DNA from: CAVVXN01 sp963772585
Lineage (GTDB): Bacteria > Planctomycetota > PLA2 > JAEUHO01
Direction of reading: 5' to 3'
Length of the DNA stretch: 64,000 nt
Assembly (NCBI GenBank): GCA_963772585.1
Contig: CAVYXV010000007.1
Span: 710,597 to 774,596, forward strand
Shown: positions 26,529 to 34,522 of the stretch, piece after piece
Layout: each line of letters opens with the position of its first letter
Position numbering within the stretch: the stretch's first letter is position 1
Notes under the pieces: model-generated
Database searches by the model: none
What the model was told of the DNA's origin: nothing
The model's input: only the letters and a program-made list of their open reading frames with translations
Translations under genes and position numbers: made by a program

Positions 26529-27831
26529 GATCGGGATCTTCGCCGCGATGGTCGGCGCGTTCCTCGCCGCCACCTTCGTGCCCATCACCCGCCCGGAGGT
26601 CGCGAGCGCATGGGTCGAGGCGTTCCGGCTCCTCCAGTGGTACGCCCGGAACCACACGCTCGCCTGTGTGGTGCCGGCCATCTTCATTGCGGGGGCCATC
26701 ACGACCTTCCTCTCCCAGGCGTCCGTGATGCGTCACCTGGGGCCGGGGGCGCCCCGGATGAAGGCCTACGGCGTCGCGTCGGTCGCCGGCGTCGTGATCG
26801 CCGTCTGCTCGTGCAGCGTGCTGCCGATCTTCGCGGGCATCTACCAGTTGGGCGCCGGCCTCGGACCGGCGTCGGCCTTCCTGTACAGCGGCCCGGCCAT
26901 CAACGTCATGGCGATCCTGCTCACGGCCCGGGTCCTCGGCCTCGAGCTGGGCGCGGCGCGTGCGATCGGCGCGATCCTCTTCGCCTTCCTCGTCGGCCTG
27001 GGAATGGCGCTCGCTTTCCGGCGCGAGGAGCGGGACCGGACCGCGACCGCCGTTCGCATGCCCACCGACGACGGTCCCGGTCACCCGCTGTGGCAGACGG
27101 GGCTGTTCCTGGTCGCGATGGTCCTCTTCCTCGTCTTCAGCGACTGGTTCGATCCCGGGGACGCCGTCGTCCACCTCGACGATGGGTCTTCCCTGCGCGG
27201 GGTCGTCCTCCAGGAGACGACCGGCGACTGGACGGTCCAGCTCCAGGAAGCCGGTCCGCGAGGGGCAGCCGGCGAGAACGTCGTGCTGCCCAAGGACATC
27301 GTCCGCGCCATCGAGACGCCGCGGAGCTGGGTCATGGCCATCCACCGCCTCCGGTGGCTCCTCGCGGGCCTGATGGGCCTCGCGGTGGCCCTCATGGCCT
27401 GGCGGTGGTTCTCGCGCGACGAGCTCCGGGCGTGGATGTCCTCCTCGTGGCAGTTCGCCAAGCTCATCGTCCCCCTCCTCTTCGGCGGCGTCTTCGTGGT
27501 CGGGTTCCTCGCCGCCCTGCTCCCCAACGCCGCGGTCGCGAGCTGGGTCGGGGGGAACGACCTGGGCTCGGTCCTCGTGGGCTCCGTGGTGGGCGCGCTC
27601 TTCTACTTCGCAACGCTCACCGAGGTCCCGATCGTCCAGGCCCTCACCGAACACGGCATGGCGCAGGGACCCGCGCTGGCGCTGCTGCTGGCGGGGCCCG
27701 CGCTCTCCCTTCCCAACATCCTCGTGATCGGACGCGTGATCGGGTGGCGCAAGACGACGGTGTTCTGCCTGCTGGTGGTCTGCATGGCCACTGTGGCGGG
27801 CGTGGTCTACGGGGCGGCCGTCGGCGGCTGA
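26512..27831 (+). CDS. DUF318/ArsP-type permease
   Basis: 439 residues from GTG 26512. About ten transmembrane helices. The signature CSCSVLPIFAGIYQLGAGLG and a second half-repeat with YFATLTEVPIVQALTEHGM and GPALSLPNILVIGRVIG match the two-fold permease family that includes ArsP, which expels trivalent organoarsenicals. A periplasmic or cytoplasmic loop of some 90 residues (HLDDGSSLRGVVLQETTGDW) separates the halves and looks like a small beta-barrel insert, which is unusual for short ArsP. Genomic context (ArsR upstream, arsEFG-like genes downstream) supports organoarsenical or antimonial efflux. Confidence 0.82.
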   Translation: MANRREIGIFAAMVGAFLAATFVPITRPEVASAWVEAFRLLQWYARNHTLACVVPAIFIAGAITTFLSQASVMRHLGPGAPRMKAYGVASVAGVVIAVCSCSVLPIFAGIYQLGAGLGPASAFLYSGPAINVMAILLTARVLGLELGAARAIGAILFAFLVGLGMALAFRREERDRTATAVRMPTDDGPGHPLWQTGLFLVAMVLFLVFSDWFDPGDAVVHLDDGSSLRGVVLQETTGDWTVQLQEAGPRGAAGENVVLPKDIVRAIETPRSWVMAIHRLRWLLAGLMGLAVALMAWRWFSRDELRAWMSSSWQFAKLIVPLLFGGVFVVGFLAALLPNAAVASWVGGNDLGSVLVGSVVGALFYFATLTEVPIVQALTEHGMAQGPALALLLAGPALSLPNILVIGRVIGWRKTTVFCLLVVCMATVAGVVYGAAVGG

Positions 27832-27851
27832 CCCCCGGAAAGGAGGCAAGG

Positions 27852-28097
27852 GTGAAACGGATCCAAGTGCTCGGCCCGGGATGCCCCAAGTGCCGGGCGC
27901 TCGTACGGAGCGCCGAGGAAGCCGTCGCGTCCCTCGGCCTGGACGGCGTGGTGGAGAAGGTCACCGACATCCGGGAGATCGTGGCCTTCGGAATCATGAC
28001 CACGCCCGCGCTGGCCGTGGACGGCGACGTGAAGTCGGTCGGCAAGGTCCTGACGGTGGACCAGGTGAAGGCCCTGCTGGCGGAGGGCGACGCGTGA
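27852..28097 (+). CDS. Small thioredoxin (ArsE-like)
   Basis: 81 residues from GTG 27852 with AGGAGG at 27841-27846. Thioredoxin_3 (TM0996/MTH895) type: VLGPGCPKCRALVRS holds the CPKC redox pair, followed by KVTDIREIVAFGIMTTPALA with the cis-Pro. In arsEFG operons the first gene is such a thioredoxin, and its role is to feed electrons to the partner ArsF. Its stop overlaps the next start. Confidence 0.85.
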   Translation: MKRIQVLGPGCPKCRALVRSAEEAVASLGLDGVVEKVTDIREIVAFGIMTTPALAVDGDVKSVGKVLTVDQVKALLAEGDA

Positions 28098-28606
28098 TGA
28101 TCCGTCGGGTCGTCACGGCGCTGCTTCTCGCCTTCGCCGTGTTCTCGCTCGGCTTCTTCGCCGGCAAGGAGACGGAGCGGGCCCGGGCCTCGGGCCGGAG
28201 CGCGCCGGCGTCCTCCCGGACGATGCCCCGCCAGCTCGTCGCGACGTGGTTTCACGAGACGAAGCGCTGCGAGAAGTGCCTGCTCATCGAGCAGTACGGC
28301 CGGGAGGCGATCGTGGACGGCTATCCCGCCGACATCCCATCGGGACGTGTCGTCTGGCGGGTCCTCGACATGGATCTCCCCGAGAACCGCACCTACCGCG
28401 AGCACTACGGCCTCACGGGTTCGTCGCTGATCCTCGCGGACTTCCACGACGGCGTGGAAGCCGACTTCACCAACGTCCGTCGCGTGTGGGACCTGACGGA
28501 CGACCGGGAGACCTTCCTCGCGACGGTGCGCGAGGCCGCCGACTTCTACATGGACGACGACGCCGCCGCCGACGACGACGAGGACGCGGACGACGAGGGC
28601 GCATGA
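28097..28606 (+). CDS. ArsF-like nitroarsenical reductase component
   Basis: 169 residues from ATG 28097 (TGATG overlap with the previous gene). An N-terminal hydrophobic helix (VVTALLLAFAVFSLGFFAGK) anchors or exports it. The core reads ATWFHETKRCEKCLLIEQYG with a CxxC, then RVLDMDLPENRTYREHYGLT and SSLILADFHDGV, which agrees with the ArsF family annotated as nitrophenyl compound nitroreductase subunit. The C terminus is an Asp-rich tail (DDDAAADDDEDADDEG) absent from most relatives as far as I recall. Together with the thioredoxin it may reduce nitroaromatic arsenicals. ATGA overlap with the next gene. Confidence 0.72.
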   Translation: MIRRVVTALLLAFAVFSLGFFAGKETERARASGRSAPASSRTMPRQLVATWFHETKRCEKCLLIEQYGREAIVDGYPADIPSGRVVWRVLDMDLPENRTYREHYGLTGSSLILADFHDGVEADFTNVRRVWDLTDDRETFLATVREAADFYMDDDAAADDDEDADDEGA

Positions 28607-29289
28607 TGGGGACGCTGCTCGCCGGCGCGACCGCCGCGCTGTGGTTCGGGATCCTGACCTCCATCAGCCCCTGCCCGCTCGCGACCAACGTCGCGGCCGT
28701 CTCCTGGCTCTCCCGCGACCTCGACCGCGGGCGCCGGGTCCTCCTGTCGGGCGTGCTCTACGCCCTTGGAAGGAGCGTCGTCTACGTCGCGCTGGGCGCC
28801 CTGATCGTCACGGGCCTCGAGCGGGCGCCGGGGATCTCCACGTTCCTGCGCACCTGGGTGAACCAGATCCTCGGCCCCGTCCTGATCGTCGTGGGCCTCG
28901 TCCTCCTGGGCTGGTTCGCGCCGGTGGGACGGGGATCCCGCCTCGGCGAGGTCCTGCAGGCACGGGCCGACCGGTGGGGGCTCCTCGGATCGCTGCTGGT
29001 CGGGGCCGCCTTCGCGCTGTCCTTCTGCCCCGTCTCGGCGGGTCTGTTCTTCGGGAGCCTCCTCACCCTGGCGGTCGAACACCACTCCCCCATTCTGCTT
29101 CCAACGCTGTACGGCATCGGCACGGCCCTCCCGGCCCTCGTCTTTGCCATCGCCGTGGCCGCCGGGGCGAAGGCCCTCGGCACCCTGTTCCGGCGGGTGA
29201 CCACGTTCGCCACCTGGGCGGGACGCGTCACGGGAGCCGTCTTCGTAGGAGCCGGCCTCTACCTGACCCTCGTCTACGTCTACGGGTAG
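28603..29289 (+). CDS. ArsG-like (CcdA/DsbD-type) efflux permease
   Basis: 228 residues, six transmembrane helices. The CcdA/DsbD-type Cys-Pro motifs are present: ISPCPLATNVAAVSWLSRDL in the first helix and LSFCPVSAGLFFGSLLTLA in the fourth. The family annotated as aromatic aminobenzylarsenical efflux permease ArsG has this arrangement next to ArsE and ArsF. The gene ends the operon; a 66-base gap then leads to the histidine kinase. A generic electron-transfer CcdA role is the alternative. Confidence 0.8.
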   Translation: MMGTLLAGATAALWFGILTSISPCPLATNVAAVSWLSRDLDRGRRVLLSGVLYALGRSVVYVALGALIVTGLERAPGISTFLRTWVNQILGPVLIVVGLVLLGWFAPVGRGSRLGEVLQARADRWGLLGSLLVGAAFALSFCPVSAGLFFGSLLTLAVEHHSPILLPTLYGIGTALPALVFAIAVAAGAKALGTLFRRVTTFATWAGRVTGAVFVGAGLYLTLVYVYG

Positions 29290-29355
29290 CTCGCTGCCCG
29301 CGCGGCCCACGTCTCGCGTTGCGCTGGGAAGGCCCGCTCCGTAGCGTGAGGGGCC

Positions 29356-32154
29356 GTGCGCCTCGTCCACAAGCTCGTCCTCGCCACCCTCGGCCCCGCG
29401 GCCCTGATCGGGACGGTAGGGATCTACGCCGGAAGCGCGAGCGAGGGGAGCTTGCGGGAGGCGATCGAGGCGAACGCACGGACGCGCGTCCGCTCCGTGA
29501 TGGATGAGACCGACCGCGCGATGCGGCTGCGTATCGCCGAGATGGAGACCATGGTGCGGGCGGAGTCTGTGCAGGAGGCGCTCCGCGCCTCCAACCGGAC
29601 GTTCGCGGCCTACGCATCGCCCGAGGAGGTGATCCGGCGGCGCGACGAGGCCTGGAAGGCGGGCGATCTCGACCAGGGTTCGGCGTTGCTCGCATCGCTC
29701 ACGACGGGCCCCGTCGCAAAGCACCTGCGGCAAGTGGCCCGCACGCTGGGCGAGGCCGTCGGCTACGAGGTCTTCGCCGAGATCTTCGTCACGAACCGCT
29801 ACGGCGCGAACGTCGCCCAGACGGGGCCCACCGAGGACTATGCCCAGGCCGACGAGGACTGGTGGACGCGTGCGTTTGCCGAGGGGCGCCATGTCGGCGA
29901 CGTCTCGTGGGACCCGAGCGCAGGAGTCTACTGCGTGGACATCTGCATCCGCGTGGACGACCCCGGAGGCGCGAAGCTCGGCGTGCTCAAGGCCGTGCTC
30001 GACGTGCGCGAGGTCTTCGGCATCCTCGACGCGAGGGCGGACGCCGGGCGGGAGCGACTGGTGCTGCTCACGCGCGATGGCCGGATCATCCGGATCGCCG
30101 GCGCCGACTCGACCCCGCTCGCCGAAGGGAGCGAGTGGATCCAGGGCGTCCCCCACGACGAGGCCGCCCCCGCCTTCACGCTGGACGTGGAGCGGGGAGG
30201 CCACGAGCGGCTGCGCACCTACGCCGTGTCCCAAGGCGCCACCGACTACCGCGGCCTCGGGTGGGTGCTCGTCGGCGAGCGGGATGCGGAGGACGTGTTC
30301 GCTCCGATCGCGACCCTGCGCCGCCGTCTCCTGCCCCTCGTCGGCCTGGCGACGCTGCTCGCCGCCGTCGCGGGGGTCCTCTTCGCCGTCTCCCTCGCGC
30401 GCCGCGTCCGCCGCGTCACCGACGCCACGGTCCAACTCGCGGGCGGCCAGCTCGACGCCCGGGTCTCCGTCGACGGGGGAGACGAGGTGTTCGAGCTCGC
30501 GCGGAACTTCAACGAGATGGCCGCCGAGCTTCAACGGGCCGACGCGGAACTGAGGCGCGCCAAGGAGAGGGCCGAAGCCGCGAGCGAGGCGAAGAGCGCC
30601 TTTCTCGCGAACGTGAGCCACGAGATCCGCGCGCCGCTGGGCGGCGTCCTGGGCGTTGCCGACCTCCTCGCGAACACCCGCCTCGGTCCGCGCCAGCGCG
30701 AGCTCGTCGGACTGCTGGGGGAGAGCAGCGCGGCGCTCCTCCGCCTGATCGGTGACCTTCTCGATCTGTCGAAGGTCGAGGCCGGGCGGATCGAGCTCGA
30801 GCACGTGCCGTTCGCGCTGCGCTCCGTCGTCGGTCGGACCGTGCATGCGTTCGCCACCCAGGCCGGCGAGAAGGACCTGGAGCTATTGTGGCGGGTCGCT
30901 CCCGACGTCCCCGACGATCTGCTGGGCGACCCGACGCGGCTCCGCCAGATCCTCATGAACCTCGTCGGGAACGCGGTGAAGTTCACGCCGCGCGGCGAGG
31001 TGTCGGTGGAGGTGGTGCGCCATGCGGTGGGGGAGCGGGACGTCGAGCTGGCGGTCGCCGTACGAGACACGGGCATCGGGATCCCGGAAGAGGCACGGCC
31101 CGCGATTTTCGAGGCCTACGCGCAGGCGCGTCTCTCCACGACCCGCGAACACGGAGGCACCGGTCTGGGGCTCGCCATCGCGTCCCGGCTGGTCGCGCTG
31201 ATGGGCGGGCATCTCACCGTCGAGAGCGAGGTCGGCAAGGGGTCGGTCTTCCGCTTCACGGCGAGATTCGATCGTGCGCCCCCCGCACCCCCCGGGCTGG
31301 TGCCCATCTCGCTCGAGGGCACCCGGGTCCTGCTCGCCGACGACCATCCGAAGAGCCGCGCGATCCTCACGGCGATGCTCGAGCGCCACGCCCTCGTCGT
31401 GGAAGCCGTCGGAGGGGGGCTGGAGGCGCTGCGCGCCCTGCGGGCGTCGGTCTCCGAGGAGCGGAGCCCGGCGGTGGTCCTCGCCCGAAGCCGCATGATC
31501 GACCTGGGAGGCAGGGAACTGGCCCGCCGCATCGCGTCGGACGCCACGTCCCCTCCGCCGGCCGTGATCCTGCTGTCCAGCGGTCGGCCCCCCGTCGGAG
31601 GAGACGAACGGGAAGACGGATCGGAAGCGACGACGGGCGTGGCGCGCTACCTCCTGAAACCCGTCGTCGAGGAGGACCTGCTCGAGGCCATCGCGTCCGT
31701 GGTCGCGCCGGACGCGGCATCCGAGGCGCGCCGCGAGGTCGGATCCGCGGTCTCGCGACCGCTCCGCATCCTGCTGGCCGAGGACAGCCCGGTCAGCCGG
31801 CGAGTCGTGGCGGACCTGCTTCGCCACCAGGGGCACGACGTCACGGCCGTGGCCTCCGGCCGCGACGCGGTGGAGCGAAGCGCCCGCGGCGGTTTCGACC
31901 TCGCGGTGATGGACGTCCAGATGCCCGGCATGGACGGCATCGACGCGACGCAGGCCGTGCGGGCCGCGGAGTCGGCGACGGGGCGTCACCTGCCCATCGT
32001 CGCGCTGACCGCCGCGGCGACCGACGCGGACCGCGCGCAGTGTCTCGCTGCCGGGATGGACGCGTACCTCGCCAAGCCCGTCGCGCCTTCGCTCCTGGAG
32101 ACGACGATCCAGCGCTTGACGAGGAACGCCATGAAGCTCGGGCAGACCCCATGA
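29356..32154 (+). CDS. Hybrid sensor histidine kinase with two receiver domains
   Basis: 932 residues from GTG 29356. Membrane helices near residues 7-27 and 325-350 flank a periplasmic Cache-like sensor (VGYEVFAEIFVTNRYGANVA, WTRAFAEGRHVGDVSWDPSA). HAMP follows (about 352-405), then HisKA with His422 in LANVSHEIRAPLG, HATPase (NLVGNAVKFTPRG, DTGIGIPEE, GGTGLGLAIASRL). Receiver 1 (about 655-780) keeps LLADDHPKS and the KPV end but has Ala where the phospho-Asp is expected (VVLARSRM), so it is probably not phosphorylated. Receiver 2 is intact (AEDSP, Asp853 in VMDVQMPGMDG, LTAAAT, AKPV). No Hpt or output domain is fused. The stop overlaps the next start (ATGA). Confidence 0.92.
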   Translation: MRLVHKLVLATLGPAALIGTVGIYAGSASEGSLREAIEANARTRVRSVMDETDRAMRLRIAEMETMVRAESVQEALRASNRTFAAYASPEEVIRRRDEAWKAGDLDQGSALLASLTTGPVAKHLRQVARTLGEAVGYEVFAEIFVTNRYGANVAQTGPTEDYAQADEDWWTRAFAEGRHVGDVSWDPSAGVYCVDICIRVDDPGGAKLGVLKAVLDVREVFGILDARADAGRERLVLLTRDGRIIRIAGADSTPLAEGSEWIQGVPHDEAAPAFTLDVERGGHERLRTYAVSQGATDYRGLGWVLVGERDAEDVFAPIATLRRRLLPLVGLATLLAAVAGVLFAVSLARRVRRVTDATVQLAGGQLDARVSVDGGDEVFELARNFNEMAAELQRADAELRRAKERAEAASEAKSAFLANVSHEIRAPLGGVLGVADLLANTRLGPRQRELVGLLGESSAALLRLIGDLLDLSKVEAGRIELEHVPFALRSVVGRTVHAFATQAGEKDLELLWRVAPDVPDDLLGDPTRLRQILMNLVGNAVKFTPRGEVSVEVVRHAVGERDVELAVAVRDTGIGIPEEARPAIFEAYAQARLSTTREHGGTGLGLAIASRLVALMGGHLTVESEVGKGSVFRFTARFDRAPPAPPGLVPISLEGTRVLLADDHPKSRAILTAMLERHALVVEAVGGGLEALRALRASVSEERSPAVVLARSRMIDLGGRELARRIASDATSPPPAVILLSSGRPPVGGDEREDGSEATTGVARYLLKPVVEEDLLEAIASVVAPDAASEARREVGSAVSRPLRILLAEDSPVSRRVVADLLRHQGHDVTAVASGRDAVERSARGGFDLAVMDVQMPGMDGIDATQAVRAAESATGRHLPIVALTAAATDADRAQCLAAGMDAYLAKPVAPSLLETTIQRLTRNAMKLGQTP

Positions 32155-32372
32155 ACGAACGTGTGCGGATCGGGTCGGACACCATCGTCCTCGGCGCCCT
32201 CCTCAAGCTGGCGGGGGTCGTCGAGAGCGGCGGCCGCGCGAAGGTCCTCGTCCGGGAAGGGCTCGTGTGCGTAAACGGCGTCATCGAGCGGCGACGCGGT
32301 GCGCGGATCCGGCCGGGGGACGTCGTCCGCGTCGAGGGCGCGCAACCCGCGACGATCCACGTGTCGGCCTAG
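32151..32372 (+). CDS. Small S4-domain RNA-binding protein
   Basis: 73 residues from ATG 32151, overlapping the kinase stop. The S4 fold is seen: IVLGALLKLAGVVESGGRAK, VLVREGLVCVNGVIERRRGA and IRPGDVVRVEG, as in the YbcJ/RqcP-like stand-alone S4 proteins that bind structured RNA or ribosomes. Coupling to the kinase may be incidental. The TAG stop is also the first triplet of a repeat R1 copy. Confidence 0.88.
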   Translation: MNERVRIGSDTIVLGALLKLAGVVESGGRAKVLVREGLVCVNGVIERRRGARIRPGDVVRVEGAQPATIHVSA

Positions 32373-32508
32373 CCTGCATTGCCTGCGAACGGACGGTGAA
32401 TCGCGCGGCCCTCGTGTCCGGGGCCGGGAGGACTCCAGGGAGGCGAATGCGGCCGGCGAGAGGGATCCCGCATGGCGAATCGGTCGTCCGCATCTCGCGC
32501 CCGATGCC
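32370..32508 (+). repeat. Dispersed repeat R1, copy 3 (with internal insertion)
   Basis: Begins exactly at the stop codon of the S4 gene with TAGCCTGCATTGCCTGCGAA, contains the core to about 32413, then about 73 bases absent from other copies, and resumes with CGCATCTCGCGCCCGATGCC at 32489-32508. Repeat R2 follows at once. Confidence 0.78.
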
Positions 32509-32591
32509 GACCGTACGCGAGGAGGACGAAGGGGGCCGATCGCCCCCCGGCCAGCGCGCCGCACGGCCTCATGGATAGCAACGTCCGGCAC
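32508..32591 (+). repeat. Dispersed repeat R2, copy 2
   Basis: 84 bases, three mismatches to the copy at 5636-5719, including the GGGGGC/GCCCCC hairpin (32531-32547). The rest of the gap up to 32746 should hold the promoter of the Cys-rich repeat gene; AGAGAGGAG at about 32733-32741 is its ribosome site. Confidence 0.8.
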
Positions 32592-32746
32592 CCCCTCCCA
32601 CCCATGGGGGACGGGCATCGTGGCCGGCCCGGCGATCGGGGTTCTCGAAGTCGGCGGCCGCGACGTCTCGATCGATCCTTTCGTCCCGTCCCCCGCGCCC
32701 CGCCGCTTCCCCTACCCTCGCAGCCTACCCAGAGAGAGGAGACCTC

Positions 32747-33881
32747 ATGCGCCGATCGTTCCTGACCCTGCCGGTCCTCGTGCTCGCGGCGGCCGCCTTC
32801 GCCGCGCCGAGGGCCGTCGCCGACGATGGCGGTTCCACCGCCGACGTCCGCCGTCGTCTCGAACGGCTCGAACAACAGGTCCGCCGCCTCCACGACCTCG
32901 TCCAGGGTCGGGCCGTGAAGCAGGACGGGATCCGCGCCCATGCCTCCCCGACGTGCGCGGGCGGGACGTGCAACGGCAAGGGCGCGTGCGCCGGCAAGTG
33001 CGGCGGCAAGTGCGACGGGAAGTGCGACGGGAAGTGTGACGGGAAGTGCGCGGGGAAGTGCAGCGGGAAGTGCGCCGGGATGTGCGCGGGGAAGTGACGG
33101 AAGCGGGAAGTGCGCGGGGAAGTGCAGCGGGAAGTGCGCCGGGATGTGCGCGGGGAAGTGCGACGGGAAGTGCAGCGGGAAGTGCGACGGGAAGTGCGAC
33201 GGGAAGTGCAGCGGGAAGTGCAGCGGGAAGTGCAGCGGGAAGTGCAGCGGGAAGTGCGACGGGACGTGCAGCGGGAAGTGCGACGGGAAGTGCAGCGGGA
33301 AGTGCGACGGGACGTGCAGCGGCAAGAGCGCCGGAAAGTGTGACGGCAAGTGCGCGGGGAAGTGCGACGGGAAGTGCGCGGGGAAGTGCGGCGGCTGCGG
33401 CGGCGGCACCTGCCCCGGCAGGGGCCCAGGCAAGAGCAGCGCCAGGTGCGGCGGCGGGAAGTGCCCGGATGGCAAGGGCACGGGCCAGACGTGTTGCGGC
33501 GGCGGTTGCAGCACCTCCAGCCACCGCGTCGAGACGGCCTCCTCCTGCGCCGGGGGCTGCGTCACGGTGACCTGCCGGGCGGCTACCGGGACCCCGGACG
33601 CCGACGACGCGGCCGATCGGGCGGTCCGGCTCCGCCCGGCCCGCGACGCCCTCCGCCTCGTCTCGCAGCGGGTGGAGCACAAGACCCTCGGGACGCCGAT
33701 GCCGGCGGCGGACTTCGCCGACATCCGCTTCGGTGCGCCGGAGAGCGATGCGCACGAGGGGAACGTCGACGAGAAGATCGCCCACTACGAGGAGATGATC
33801 ATGGAGGCGCACACGGACGCCGCGGTGTCCTACTTCCTCGGGCGCATCCGGGAGCTTCGCGGCCACGCCGGCGCACGCTGA
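32747..33881 (+). CDS. Secreted Cys-x-Gly-Lys repeat protein, frameshifted
   Basis: ATG 32747 with AGAGGAG upstream. Signal peptide (MRRSFLTLPVLVLAAAAFAA, ending AVADD), then a coiled-coil-like stretch RRRLERLEQQVRRLHDLV, then a run of four-residue units C-x-G-K with x mostly Asp, Ser or Ala. The frame stops at TGA 33095-33097; the frame one base over resumes the same repeat (about 25 more units), a Gly/Cys-rich segment and a folded-looking 110-residue end (PADAADFADI-like region, then VDEKIAHYEEMIMEAHTDAA, YFLGRIRELRG). If restored the protein would have about 378 residues and some 45 Cys. No family recognised. Metal binding in the style of a metallothionein or a cross-linked extracellular material are guesses. 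The break may be slippage, decay or an assembly error. Confidence 0.7.
32980..33398 (+). repeat. Tandem 12-base coding repeats
   Basis: Units of the form AAGTGCRRCGGG run through this stretch and encode the C-x-G-K units. A block of about 49 bases (around 33046-33094) is repeated almost exactly at about 33110-33158, separated by an irregular 14-base stretch where the reading frame shifts. This is typical substrate for slipped-strand mispairing. Confidence 0.85.
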
Positions 33882-33897
33882 CGCGGCCCTCCTCGAC

Positions 33898-33962
33898 CGA
33901 CGAGCAACGCCCTCATCGGGAGCGGGAGGCGTACCAGGGCGGCGCGATTCAACGTCCGTTCA
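33898..33962 (-). repeat. Dispersed repeat R1, copy 4
   Basis: On the minus strand it reads CATGAACGGACGTTGAATCG and continues with GCCCTGGTACGCCTCCCGCT, matching the R1 core and its 3' part with several changes. It lies between the Cys-rich gene and the Rrf2 gene. Confidence 0.65.
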
Positions 33963-34005
33963 TGGGGGGTGCAGGCTCCGGCTCCGGGTGCGGGTGGGGT
34001 TGGAG

Positions 34006-34441
34006 ATGCGGTCACAGACAGCCGCACACGCCGTCCGCGCCCTGACCTGTCTCGCACGAGCGGGCGGCGAACGGGTGGGGGTCCGCGCGGACCAGGTCGC
34101 GGAGGGTGCGGGCGTCGCGCGGCCGCTCGTCGCGAAGATCCTCGGGGCGCCCCGTTGCGCGGGCCTCGTGCGCACGAAGCGCGGGTGGCGCGGCGGCTAC
34201 GCGCCCGGGCGATCCCCGGAGGCGATCCACGTCCCCGAGGTCGTGGAAGCCATCGCCTCCCGCGAACCGCCGGCTCGGCCCCTCCGAGTGCTGCGAGCAT
34301 CGGCCTTGCCCCGCCCACGAACTCCGGTCCGAGAAGAAGGACCGCATCCGCGGCTGGCTGGCGGGCCTCACCCTGGCCGACGCCGCTCGCTTCGAGGACG
34401 GCCGCCGGCTTCCGGGAGAGGATGGCCGACCGGCGATGTGA
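34006..34441 (+). pseudogene. Rrf2-family iron-sulfur regulator, frameshifted
   Basis: ATG 34006 with GGTTGGAG upstream. The N-terminal winged helix is typical of Rrf2 (SQTAAHAVRALTCLARAGGE, VARPLVAKILGAPRCAGLVR, TKRGWRGGYAPGRSPEAIHV, EVVEAIASRE). The C-terminal part of the family, with the Cys cluster and final helix, appears one frame over: GPSECCEHRPCPAHELRSEK, RIRGWLAGLTLADAARF, ending TGA 34441. The switch must lie between about 34255 and 34285. With the frame restored the protein would have about 145 residues and a Fe-S cluster like IscR/RsrR. Either decayed or a one-base sequence error. Confidence 0.8.
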
Positions 34442-34461
34442 GCGCTCGGGAGAAAAGAAGA

Positions 34462-34490
34462 GCGGCCGGGAGGTCGTGCCTCCCGGCCGC
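34462..34490. terminator. Bidirectional terminator
   Basis: Perfect 12-bp stem (34462-34473 with 34479-34490), five-base loop, flanked by AGAAAAGAAG that reads as a T-rich tract on the minus strand. It lies between the convergent Rrf2 and RRM genes. Confidence 0.85.
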
Positions 34491-34522
34491 AAGGGGATGA
34501 AGTGGGGAAGGGGACGGGACCG

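Noticed and set aside
32980..33398. CRISPR array
   Set aside because: Repeats are 12-base coding units without spacers, in frame with a secreted protein.
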